From: Klenkia sesuvii
Lineage (GTDB): Bacteria > Actinomycetota > Actinomycetes > Mycobacteriales > Geodermatophilaceae
Direction: 5' to 3'
NCBI RefSeq assembly: GCF_037083825.1
Contig: NZ_JBAPLU010000002.1
Location: 62,001 to 126,000 of the forward strand
DNA length: 64,000 bases
Shown here: piece by piece, positions 34,727 to 42,407 of the stretch
Position numbering within the stretch: position 1 is the first letter of the stretch
How the letters are laid out: each line of letters starts with the position of its first letter
The notes under the pieces: generated by a model
Told to the model about the DNA's origin: nothing
Database searches by the model: none
Seen by the model: the letters and a program-made list of their open reading frames with translations, nothing else
Position numbers and translations under genes: made by a program

Positions 34727-35704
34727 TCACGCCCGCGGGGGGAGATGCACCGACCAGGACACCTGGGTGCGGGCCACCTCGAAGCCGACGGCGCGGTACA
34801 GGCCCTGCGCCTCGTCGACGTTGTCGGTGTCCACCTCCAGCGACGCGCTGTCGCACCCGGCGCTGGCCGCGGCCCGCAGCGCGGCACCGATCACGGCCTT
34901 GGACAAGCCTCGCCCCCGGGCGGCGGGCACCACGCCGATCTGGCCGTAGTAGGCGTCCAGCCGACCGGTGGCCGCGGTGTCGGCGTCGTGGACGTAGGCC
35001 AGCACGTAGCCGACCACGTCGTCGTCGGAGACGGCGAGCACCGAGAGGTCGGGGCGGAAGGCCCGCTGGCCGGTGAACATCGACTCCCACGAGGTGCGGT
35101 CGCGCTCGCTGGAGCCGTAGTGCTCGGTGAAGGCCGCGTTGTGGGCGTGCCGCACCTGCTCGTCGCGCGCCCAGTCGAAGGGCACCAGCTCGACCCCCTC
35201 GACGGTGCGCGGCGCCGGCAGGTCGGTGAGCGGGCGGGACATCGTCTGGAACCAGCGCGCGGCGGTGAACCCGGCCCGCCGCAGCAGCCCCTCCTGACCG
35301 CCGATGGTCGCCTGGTGCAGCACCGTGAGCCGGCCCGGCGCCTCGGGGTGGCGCTGGGCGTGCACCTCGCGGCCCCGCGCCACCTGCCAGTCCAGCAGTA
35401 CCCGCCCGATGCCCTCCCCGCGGCGGTCGGGGTGCACCCGGCCGTCGAGGTGGACGGCGAAGGCGTCGCGGAAGGTGGGCGGGGCGACCGCGGTGCCGAC
35501 GGCCACGACGTCCTCGCCGTCGAGCACGACCCGGGTGTCGGCCGGCACCTCGACGAAGGGGGCGAACCAGTACTCGGCGAGGTCGGCGGCGTCGTGGTGC
35601 TCCCCGGTGTCGTCGACGCGCTCGGCGGCGGCGTACAGGGCGGCCACCGCGGGCAGGTCGTCCCGGGTCAGCGGGCGATCGGTGAGTCCGGCGGGGAAGG
35701 GCAC
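34727..35704 (-). CDS. Tandem GNAT N-acetyltransferase (MshD-like layout)
   Basis: This 325-residue protein has two GNAT folds. The N-terminal one has VHPDRRGEGIGRVLLDWQVARG (in parts RVHPDRRGEGIGRVLL), and the C-terminal one has IGVVPAARGRGLSKAVIGAA and ASLEVDTDNVDEAQGLYRAVGF. Only the C-terminal copy has the full Q/RxxGxG/A acetyl-CoA loop; both have good versions of it. Mycothiol synthase MshD has this tandem design and about 300 residues, but the sequence does not show enough MshD-specific features to name it so. The acceptor is unknown. The start is ATG 35704. Confidence 0.88.
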   Translation of the reverse strand: MPFPAGLTDRPLTRDDLPAVAALYAAAERVDDTGEHHDAADLAEYWFAPFVEVPADTRVVLDGEDVVAVGTAVAPPTFRDAFAVHLDGRVHPDRRGEGIGRVLLDWQVARGREVHAQRHPEAPGRLTVLHQATIGGQEGLLRRAGFTAARWFQTMSRPLTDLPAPRTVEGVELVPFDWARDEQVRHAHNAAFTEHYGSSERDRTSWESMFTGQRAFRPDLSVLAVSDDDVVGYVLAYVHDADTAATGRLDAYYGQIGVVPAARGRGLSKAVIGAALRAAASAGCDSASLEVDTDNVDEAQGLYRAVGFEVARTQVSWSVHLPPRA

Positions 35705-35717
35705 CCGGCGACCCTAC

Positions 35718-36605
35718 TCAGAGCCCGAACAACCGCGCCCCGTTGCGCCAGAGCACCGCGCACAACCAGTCCTCCCCCAACCCCAGCCGGTGCAGCGCGG
35801 CCAGCTGGTGGGCGTAGGGGTAGGGGATCGACGGGAAGTCGCTGCCCAGCAGCACCTTCTCGCCCAGCGCGGCCAGCCGGGGCAGCAGGGCCCGGTCGAA
35901 GGGCATGAGGCGCTCGGTGAAGTCGGTGCCGAACATCGTCGTGTCCAGCCGCACACCGTCGTAGGTCTCGGCCAGGTCGAGGAACTCGGCGTACTCGGGC
36001 ATGCCCAGGTGCGCGATCACCAGCTGCAACCCGGGGTGCCGCTGCAGCAGGCCCTGCATCGGCGCCGGCCCGGTGTGCTCGCCGGCCAGCGGCCCGGACC
36101 CGCAGTGGATGACCACCGGGGTGCCCGACTCCTCCAGCCGAGCCCACACCGGCTCGAGCAGCTCGTGCCGTGGGTCGAAGGAGCCCACCTGCACGTGCAC
36201 CTTGAACACCCGCGCCCCGGCGTCGACGGCCTCGGCGACGTAGCGCGCGGCCTCGGGCTCAGGGAAGAACGTCGCCGACGGCAGCACCTGCGGGTGCGCG
36301 GCGGCGAACTCCCGGGACCAGGCGTTGAGGCCGGCGGCCATGCCGGGCCGGTGCGGGTAGTTCAGGGCCGAGAACGCCCGGACACCGAGGGCGTCGAGCT
36401 GGGCGAGCCGCTGCTCGACGGTCCCGCGGTAGGTGATCGGCCACGGCGGTCCGTAGTGCTCCTCGGCCCGGTCGAAGTAGGCCCACACCGCGGCCTGCAC
36501 CCGCTCGGGCATGAAGTGCACGTGGACGTCGACCAGCCCGGGCAACCCCAGCTCGGCCACGTACCGTGGCACGTCGGCGTCGTCGACCGGGGGCTGCACC
36601 GTCAT
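35718..36605 (-). CDS. Amidohydrolase family metal-dependent hydrolase
   Basis: This 295-residue TIM-barrel amidohydrolase-2 protein starts at ATG 36605. The metal-binding HVHF follows strand 1 (LVDVHVHFMPERV). Later ligands are KVHVQVG (His), VVIHCGSGP (His), LVIAHLGMPEYAEF (His) and LLGSDFPS (Asp). The set is that of the ACMSD/4-oxalomesaconate hydratase-like decarboxylases and hydrolases. The gene overlaps the stop of the oxidoreductase by 4 nt and is followed after 13 nt by the GNAT gene. The reaction is unknown; a decarboxylase acting on an aromatic or unsaturated acid is plausible given the CMD-like gene in the same run. Confidence 0.9.
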   Translation of the reverse strand: MTVQPPVDDADVPRYVAELGLPGLVDVHVHFMPERVQAAVWAYFDRAEEHYGPPWPITYRGTVEQRLAQLDALGVRAFSALNYPHRPGMAAGLNAWSREFAAAHPQVLPSATFFPEPEAARYVAEAVDAGARVFKVHVQVGSFDPRHELLEPVWARLEESGTPVVIHCGSGPLAGEHTGPAPMQGLLQRHPGLQLVIAHLGMPEYAEFLDLAETYDGVRLDTTMFGTDFTERLMPFDRALLPRLAALGEKVLLGSDFPSIPYPYAHQLAALHRLGLGEDWLCAVLWRNGARLFGL

Positions 36606-37537
36606 CGCAGCGTGACGACGACCTTGCCGCGTACGTGGCCGGCGGCCACGAGCTCCTGCGCCTCGGCGGTGCGCTCGAGCGGGAACGCCTTGGCCACCGG
36701 CACCCGCAGCTGGCCGTCGTCGGCCAGCCGGGCGAGCTCCTCGAGGTCGTGGGCGTCGGGCCGCACGAACACGTACTGACCGCCGAGGTCGTTGACCGCC
36801 GGGTCGACGACCGAGGCGAGGCGCGCGACGTCCCGCACCTGGTCCGGCGCGTCGGCCAGGGTCGCCCCGCCGACCAGGTCGAGGACGGCGTCCACCGGCT
36901 CGGTCAGCTGCTCGGAGAGCGGGCCGTCGGCGTAGTCGTACACCTCGGCGCACCCGGCGTCGCGCAGGAAGCCGTGGTTCTTCGCGCTCGCCGTGCCGAT
37001 GACGTGCGCACCCAGCGCGACGGCGATCTGCACGGCGTTGAACCCCACCCCGCCCGAGGCCCGGTGCACCAGCACCCGGTCGCCCTCGCCGACGTCGAGG
37101 GTCTCGGTCAGCGCCTGGTACGCCGTGAGCCCGGCCAGCGGCAGCGCCCCGGCCTCGGCGAAGCTCAGCGACTGCGGCTTGTGCGCCAGGCACCGCTGGG
37201 GTGCGGCGACGAGCTCGGCGCAGGTGCCCAGCCCGACGTCGTCCCGGCGCACGTACCCGAACACCTGGTCGCCGACGGCGAAGCCGGTGACCGCGGGCCC
37301 GACCTGCTCGACGACCCCGGAGACGTCCCAGCCCGGCACCACCGGGAAGTGGTGCGGGAACAGCTCGGCCAGCCCGCCGGAGCGGATGGCCATGTCGACC
37401 GGGTTGACCCCGGCGGCGTGCACCCGCACGAGCACCGTGTCCGGCCCGACCGGCGGCACCGGGAGGTCCTCGCGCAGCCGCAGCACCTCCACGCCGCCGA
37501 ACTCGTCGTAGGCGATGCCCCGCATCGTCGAGGGCAT
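36602..37537 (-). CDS. Zinc-free NADP-dependent alcohol dehydrogenase/quinone reductase
   Basis: This 311-residue MDR protein starts at ATG 37537, sharing one base with the smpB stop. It has VRVHAAGVNPVDMAIRSG, PGWDVSGVVEQVG, the NADPH motif VHRASGGVGFNAVQIA (about 145-160; Gly-rich AxxGGVG) and a C-terminal VVVTLR. Zinc ligands are absent, as in quinone oxidoreductases. It probably reduces a quinone or enone. It is translationally close to smpB and overlaps the amidohydrolase gene, so it begins the metabolic tail of the smpB transcript. Confidence 0.92.
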   Translation of the reverse strand: MPSTMRGIAYDEFGGVEVLRLREDLPVPPVGPDTVLVRVHAAGVNPVDMAIRSGGLAELFPHHFPVVPGWDVSGVVEQVGPAVTGFAVGDQVFGYVRRDDVGLGTCAELVAAPQRCLAHKPQSLSFAEAGALPLAGLTAYQALTETLDVGEGDRVLVHRASGGVGFNAVQIAVALGAHVIGTASAKNHGFLRDAGCAEVYDYADGPLSEQLTEPVDAVLDLVGGATLADAPDQVRDVARLASVVDPAVNDLGGQYVFVRPDAHDLEELARLADDGQLRVPVAKAFPLERTAEAQELVAAGHVRGKVVVTLR

Positions 37538-38013
37538 CAGCGGCGACCCTTCACGTAGCGGCCGAAGGCGCGTTCCATCTCGCGACGACTGTCCCGCTCG
37601 GCCATGTCCTGGCGCTTGTCGTAGGTCTTCTTGCCCTTGGCCAGGGCGAGGGTGGCCTTCGCCCGGCCGTCCTTGAAGTACAGGTCGAGCGGGACCAGGG
37701 TGAGCCCGCCCTCCTTCGTCTTGCCGATCAGCTTCTCGATCTCCGCGCGGTGCATCAGCACCTTGCGCTTGCGGCGCGGGGTGTGGTTGGTCCACGTGCC
37801 CTCGGTGTACTCCGGGATGTGCACGTGGTGCAGCCAGACCTCGCCGTCCTCGACCATCGCGAAGCCGTCGACGAGCGAGGCACGACCCTGGCGCAGGCTC
37901 TTGACCTCCGTGCCGGTCAGCACGAGGCCGACCTCGTAGGTGTCGAGGATCGAGTAGTCGTGCCGCGCCTTCTTGTTCTGGGCGATGAACTTCCGCCCCT
38001 GTTCCCGCGGCAT
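37537..38013 (-). CDS. smpB: SsrA-binding protein SmpB
   Basis: This 158-residue protein starts at ATG 38013 (MPREQGRKFIAQNKKARHDY). The OB-fold core has GLVLTGTEVKSLRQGRASLVDGF, given in parts as TGTEVKSLRQGRASL, and the HIPEYTEG loop. The basic C-terminal tail GKKTYDKRQDMAERDSRREM enters the mRNA channel of stalled ribosomes. It binds the tRNA-like part of tmRNA and delivers it to the ribosome with EF-Tu. The cognate ssrA is on the same strand about 6 kb downstream; smpB and ssrA are often adjacent in bacteria. A long inverted repeat lies between smpB and ftsX upstream. Confidence 0.97.
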   Translation of the reverse strand: MPREQGRKFIAQNKKARHDYSILDTYEVGLVLTGTEVKSLRQGRASLVDGFAMVEDGEVWLHHVHIPEYTEGTWTNHTPRRKRKVLMHRAEIEKLIGKTKEGGLTLVPLDLYFKDGRAKATLALAKGKKTYDKRQDMAERDSRREMERAFGRYVKGRR

Positions 38014-38047
38014 GGGTCCCAGGCTACCGGCGGCCCGCCACTCGGAA

Positions 38048-38119
38048 TCCCCGACGATCACGGATCTGGGGCAGCGCCGCGCCGGCGTGGTGCGTACGCA
38101 GGTCCGTGATCATCGGGGA
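38048..38119 (-). terminator. Long inverted repeat after ftsX
   Basis: Two 21-nt arms (38048-38068 and 38099-38119) pair along their whole length with only two mismatched positions, both of which become G-U pairs in RNA. The loop is 30 nt. The structure starts 4 nt past the ftsX stop on the minus strand and ends 35 nt before smpB. It is likely to terminate or protect the ftsEX transcript. Its core ATGATCACGGAC could also be a member of a dispersed repeat family. Confidence 0.6.
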
Positions 38120-38123
38120 GGGG

Positions 38124-39008
38124 CTACAGCCTCACGTACAGCCGCAGGGTCACGTAGGCGGCGATCGCGGCCAGGGCCATGCCGGCACCGGTGATGACCG
38201 GGCTGATGGTGGCGATGACCCCCCAGTCGACCGGCGGGATGATCCCGGCACGGATGGGGCCGGCCAGGGTGCGGTCGATGAACAGCACCTTGGTCAGCAC
38301 CAGGCCGACCGTCGCCAGCAGTCCACCGAGCAGGCCGGCCAGCGCCGCCTCGAGGATGAACGGCAGCTGGGTGTACCAGCGCGAGGCACCGACCAGCCGC
38401 ATGATGTTGGTCTCGTTGCGCCGGTTGAACGCCGCCAACTGGATGGTGTTGGAGATCAGCAGCAACGCAGCCAGGGCCTGGACGACGGCCACCGCGATGG
38501 TGGCGTTGCGGGCCCCGTTGAGCAGGCTGAACAGGCGGTCGAGGAAGTCGCCCTCGTCGCGCACCTGCTCCACGCCGTTCTGCCCGTTCGGGAACTCGGT
38601 GGCGATCACCTGGTAGCGCTCGGGGTTGACCAGCTCGACCCGGAAGCTCTCGGGCAGCGCGTCGGGGTCGGTGTTCTCGACCAGCGCGGGCTGCTGGGAG
38701 AACTGCTCGGTGAACCGCTGGTAGGCCTCGGCCTTGGACTCGTAGATGTAGTTCGCGACCTCGGGCGAGGCGTCCAGCTCGGCGGCGATGGCCTCGCGCT
38801 GCTCCTCGGTGACGTCGTCGGTGAGGTAGATCGAGACCTGCACCTTGTCGTAGTAGATCGCCCGCATGTCGCTGATCATGTTGGCGATGACCAGCCCGGT
38901 GCCCATGAGCGCCAGGGAGATCCCGGTGGTCAGGATCATGGCGATCGTCATGGTCAGGTTCCGGCGCAGCCCGGTGGCCACCTCGGAGAGGACGAAGTTG
39001 ACGCGCAT
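38124..39008 (-). CDS. ftsX: Cell division ABC transporter permease FtsX
   Basis: This 294-residue protein starts at ATG 39008. It has one N-terminal membrane helix (about 22-42), a large extracellular domain of about 120 residues (IYYDKVQVSIYLTDDVT onward) and three C-terminal helices with FNRRNETNIMRLVGASRWY, the coupling segment to FtsE, before the third. The extracellular loop is of the actinobacterial type that binds peptidoglycan hydrolases such as RipC. With FtsE it forms a mechanotransmitter at the division site. It lies 30 nt after the ftsE stop and ends at a long hairpin. Confidence 0.97.
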   Translation of the reverse strand: MRVNFVLSEVATGLRRNLTMTIAMILTTGISLALMGTGLVIANMISDMRAIYYDKVQVSIYLTDDVTEEQREAIAAELDASPEVANYIYESKAEAYQRFTEQFSQQPALVENTDPDALPESFRVELVNPERYQVIATEFPNGQNGVEQVRDEGDFLDRLFSLLNGARNATIAVAVVQALAALLLISNTIQLAAFNRRNETNIMRLVGASRWYTQLPFILEAALAGLLGGLLATVGLVLTKVLFIDRTLAGPIRAGIIPPVDWGVIATISPVITGAGMALAAIAAYVTLRLYVRL

Positions 39009-39038
39009 GGGTTCCTTCGCGGTTTCGGGGGGCCGGGC

Positions 39039-39728
39039 TCAGCGACCGACGCCGTAGACGCCGCGCGACTGGTCGCGGGACACCTGGCCGTCGTTCAGCT
39101 CGATCACGCGGCGCCGCATGGAGTCGACGATGTGGTAGTCGTGCGTGGCCATGACGACCGTCGTGCCGGTGCGGTTGATCCGCTCCAGCAGCAGCATGAT
39201 GCCCTGGCTGGTCTCGGGGTCCAGGTTGCCGGTGGGCTCGTCGGCCAGCAGCACCAGGGGGCGGTTGACGAAGGCGCGGGCGATGGCCACGCGCTGCTGC
39301 TCGCCACCGGAGAGCTCGTTGGGCAGCCGCTCGGCCTTGCCCTCGAGACCGACCATCTCCAGCACCTCGGGGACGACCCGGCGGATGGTGCGCTGCGGCT
39401 TGTTGATCACCTCGAGCGCGAACGCGACGTTCTCGGCCACGGTGCGGTTGCGCAGCAGCCGGAAGTCCTGGAAGACGCAGCCCATCGTGCGGCGGAGCTT
39501 GGGCACCTGCCACTTGCTCATGGTGTTCAGGGTCTTGTCGTTGACCTTGATGGTGCCCGAGGTGGGGTTGTCCTCCTTGAGCAGGAGCCGCAGGAACGTG
39601 GACTTGCCCGAACCCGACGAACCGATGAGGAAGACGAACTCGCCCTTGTCGATCTCCATGGAGACGTCATCGAGGGCAGGCCGCGAACTGGTCGGGTAGA
39701 CCTTGGTGACGTGTTGCAGTTCGATCAC
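39039..39728 (-). CDS. ftsE: Cell division ATP-binding protein FtsE
   Basis: This is a 229-residue ABC ATPase with Walker A GSSGSGKST (about 36-44), the FtsE-typical QDFRLL after the Q-loop, signature LSGGEQQRVAIARAF, Walker B LLADEPTGNLD and the H-loop MATHDYHIVDSM. All catalytic residues are intact. It energises FtsX to activate septal peptidoglycan hydrolases. It begins 51 nt after the prfB stop, in the order prfB-ftsE-ftsX-smpB that is conserved in actinomycetes. The start is ATG 39728. Confidence 0.97.
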   Translation of the reverse strand: MIELQHVTKVYPTSSRPALDDVSMEIDKGEFVFLIGSSGSGKSTFLRLLLKEDNPTSGTIKVNDKTLNTMSKWQVPKLRRTMGCVFQDFRLLRNRTVAENVAFALEVINKPQRTIRRVVPEVLEMVGLEGKAERLPNELSGGEQQRVAIARAFVNRPLVLLADEPTGNLDPETSQGIMLLLERINRTGTTVVMATHDYHIVDSMRRRVIELNDGQVSRDQSRGVYGVGR

Positions 39729-39779
39729 GGGAGATGACCGTACCCGCCGAACCTGGTCATGCTGGTCGGCTCGCCGGGG

Positions 39780-40895
39780 TCACCCGGCCTCGGCGGCGGC
39801 CTCCTGCTCCTTGCGCCAGCGGATGCCGGCCTCGATGAAGGGGTCGAGGTCGCCGTCGAGCACGGTGGAGGGATTGCCGCTCTCGGTCTCGGTGCGCAGG
39901 TCCTTCACCATCTGGTAGGGGTGCAGCACGTAGGAGCGCATCTGGTTGCCCCAGCTGCTGCCCTCGCCCTTGAGCGCGTCGAGCTCGGCCTTCTGCTCGG
40001 CCTGCCGGACCACCAGCAACCGGGCCTGCAGCACCCGCAGCGCCGCCGCGCGGTTCTGGATCTGGGACTTCTCGTTCTGGCAGGACACCACGATGCCGGT
40101 GGGGATGTGGGTCAGCCGGACGGCGGAGTCGGTGGTGTTGACCGACTGGCCGCCGGGGCCCGAGGAGCGGAAGACGTCGACCCGGATCTCGTTGTCGGGG
40201 ATGTCGACGTGGTCGGTGGTCTCCACCACCGGGAGCACCTCGACACCGGCGAACGACGTCTGCCGGCGCCCCTGGTTGTCGAAGGGCGAGATGCGCACCA
40301 GCCGGTGGGTGCCCTGCTCGACCGACAGCGTGCCGTAGGCGTAGGGCTGCTTGACGGCGAACGTGGCCGACTTGATGCCGGCCTCCTCGGCGTAGGAGGT
40401 GTCGTAGACCTCGGTGGGGTAGCCCTTGCGCTCGGCCCAGCGCAGGTACATGCGCAGCAGCATCTCGGCGAAGTCGGCGGCGTCGACGCCCCCGGCCTCG
40501 GACCGGATGGTGACCAGGGCCTCCCGGCTGTCGTACTCACCGGAGAGCAGGGTGCGCACCTCGAGCTCCTGGACCGCCTTCTCCAGGCTCTCCACCTCGC
40601 GCTCGGCCTCGGCGCGGGTGGCCTCGTCGTCCTCCTCGGCGGCCATCTCCCACAGCACGCCGACGTCGTCGATGCGGCTGCGCAGCTCCTCGACCCGGCG
40701 CAGGTCACCATGCAGGTAGGACAGCCGGGACGTGATCTTCTGGGCGGCCTCGACGTCGTCCCACAGGTCGGGGGCGGCCGACTGCTGCTCGAGGTCGCGG
40801 ATCTCGTCGCGGAGGTCCTCGAGCTTCATCACGGCCTCGATCGACCCCAGCGTCCCGTTGAGGTCGTCGAGGCGGGAGGAGAAGTCAGCGGCCAC
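39780..40895 (-). CDS. prfB: Peptide chain release factor 2
   Basis: This 371-residue protein starts at GTG 40895. The UGA-specific tripeptide SPF is at 203-205, and the peptidyl-transferase motif GGQ is at 248-250 (SSGPGGQSVNTT). It ends release at UAA and UGA codons. The gene is read straight through from its start; the programmed +1 frameshift that regulates prfB in many bacteria is absent, as in other actinomycetes. It heads the ftsEX-smpB block and faces the glycan cluster gene at 41046 across a 150-nt gap that must hold both promoters. Confidence 0.97.
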   Translation of the reverse strand: MAADFSSRLDDLNGTLGSIEAVMKLEDLRDEIRDLEQQSAAPDLWDDVEAAQKITSRLSYLHGDLRRVEELRSRIDDVGVLWEMAAEEDDEATRAEAEREVESLEKAVQELEVRTLLSGEYDSREALVTIRSEAGGVDAADFAEMLLRMYLRWAERKGYPTEVYDTSYAEEAGIKSATFAVKQPYAYGTLSVEQGTHRLVRISPFDNQGRRQTSFAGVEVLPVVETTDHVDIPDNEIRVDVFRSSGPGGQSVNTTDSAVRLTHIPTGIVVSCQNEKSQIQNRAAALRVLQARLLVVRQAEQKAELDALKGEGSSWGNQMRSYVLHPYQMVKDLRTETESGNPSTVLDGDLDPFIEAGIRWRKEQEAAAEAG

Positions 40896-41045
40896 GTCGG
40901 ACCACGGTAGTCGCGGTCGGGCGTTCCCCACCCCTCCGGGGCATGTCGTGGGTTGTGGCTGATCCGGTTCTACAGGCGGGCCCTGCCCGTGCCGAAGAGC
41001 AGGAGGACGGGGGCACGAGGCCCCCCACGCCCGAGGAGCCCACCC

Positions 41046-42407
41046 GTGCCCCCGCACAGCAGCAGGCCCGATGGACGCCGGGTGGTCCTGGCCGCCTACG
41101 TCCTCGCCCTCGTCGGTGCCCTGTACCTGTGGGGCGCCGACCCCGTCCTCGGTTGGCTGGCCGGCGCCCTCAACCTGGTCTTCGCCGTCTACTTCTTCCG
41201 CCACCTGGCCTTCGCCGTCGCCGCCGCGCGGTGGGCCGAACCGGACCTGCTCGCCGCGGAGGTCGACCCCGACGGCTTCCTGCCGAGCGTGGCCGTGCTG
41301 GTCAGCTGCAAGAACGAGGGCCTCGTGGTCGACGGCATGGTGCAGGCGCTGCTCACCCTGGACTACCCGGCCGACCGGCTGACCCTGCTGGTCGTCGACG
41401 ACGGCTCGGACGACGACACCGGCGCCCGGCTGGACGCCTGGGCCGATCGCGACCGCCGGCTGCGGGTGCTGCACCGGGCCCCCGGGTCCGGCGGGGGCAA
41501 GTCCGGCGCGCTCAACGACGCGCTGGCCACCGTCGACTCCGAGGTGGTGCTCATCTTCGACGCCGACCACGAGCCCGAGGCCAGTGCCCTGCGCCGCCTG
41601 GTGCGGCACTTCCGCGACCCCTCGGTGGGGGCCGTGATGGGTCGTTGCGTCATCCGCAACGGCCACGAGTCGTCCATGGCCACGACGGTGTTCGTGGACT
41701 TCCTCTCGGGCTACCTGGTCAACGAGTACGGCCGGCAGGCGCTCTTCGAGCTGCCGGCCTACGGCGGGGCCAACTGCGCCGTCCGCACCAGCACGCTGCG
41801 CGCGCTGGGCGGGTGGAACCCCGACACCGTCACCGAGGACACCGACCTCACCCTGCGCGTGCTCATCGCCGGCCAGCGGATCCGCTACGACCTGTCGGCC
41901 ATCGACTACGAGGAGGCGGTGGTCACCGCCCAGCGGTTCTGGACCCAGCGCTACCGGTGGGCCCGCGGCCACCAGAAGTGCTTCCGGGACTACACCTGGC
42001 CGATCCTGCGCGCCCGTCACCTGGGCGTGGTGGAGAAGGTGGAGTCGGTGCTGTTCCTGCTCAGCTACCACGTGCCGGTGCTCTGCGGCATCGGCCTGGC
42101 ACTGACCGCCCTGCGCGCCTTCGGCATCGGCGGGCTGCCCGTCGTGGGTCTGCTGCCGCTGTCCATGCTGCTGTTCGTCGGTCCCCTCGCCGAGCTCTCG
42201 GTGGGCCTGCTGGTCGGCCGCGTGGAGCGCCGTGCCGCGTGGAGCCTGCTGGGCTTCCTGCCGGCGTTCGTGCTCTCCGTGTGGATCACCAGCCGGGCCT
42301 ACCTGGACGGCATGCTCGGCCGGCGCTACTCGTGGGTCAAGACCAGCCGCACCGGTGCGACGTCCACGGTCTCGGCCACCCCGCTGACGGCTGGGGCGTC
42401 CCGGTGA
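41046..42407 (+). CDS. Membrane GT2 glycosyltransferase, processive polysaccharide synthase type
   Basis: This 453-residue protein starts at GTG 41046 (GAGGAG 8 nt upstream). Two N-terminal helices (about 13-30 and 36-58) precede a GT-A domain with VLVSCKNEG, VVDDGSDD, DADHEPE (DAD 172-174), TEDTD (263-267) and QRYRW (301-305). Three or four C-terminal helices follow. The DAD, TED and QRxRW set is that of processive synthases such as BcsA, PgaC and HasA, so it probably both polymerises and exports a beta-linked glycan. Its stop overlaps the exosortase start. The epimerase and PIG-L deacetylase genes nearby point to an N-acetylhexosamine polymer, which is inference. Confidence 0.9.
   Translation: MPPHSSRPDGRRVVLAAYVLALVGALYLWGADPVLGWLAGALNLVFAVYFFRHLAFAVAAARWAEPDLLAAEVDPDGFLPSVAVLVSCKNEGLVVDGMVQALLTLDYPADRLTLLVVDDGSDDDTGARLDAWADRDRRLRVLHRAPGSGGGKSGALNDALATVDSEVVLIFDADHEPEASALRRLVRHFRDPSVGAVMGRCVIRNGHESSMATTVFVDFLSGYLVNEYGRQALFELPAYGGANCAVRTSTLRALGGWNPDTVTEDTDLTLRVLIAGQRIRYDLSAIDYEEAVVTAQRFWTQRYRWARGHQKCFRDYTWPILRARHLGVVEKVESVLFLLSYHVPVLCGIGLALTALRAFGIGGLPVVGLLPLSMLLFVGPLAELSVGLLVGRVERRAAWSLLGFLPAFVLSVWITSRAYLDGMLGRRYSWVKTSRTGATSTVSATPLTAGASR

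Noticed and set aside
37940..38061. Longer SmpB form starting at 38061
   Set aside because: The extra 16 residues are not conserved in SmpB and would extend through the inverted repeat; MPREQGRKFIAQN is the normal start.
40700..40895. Possible programmed frameshift in prfB
   Set aside because: The reading frame is continuous from the GTG start to the SPF and GGQ motifs, with no internal in-frame TGA near the N-terminus.
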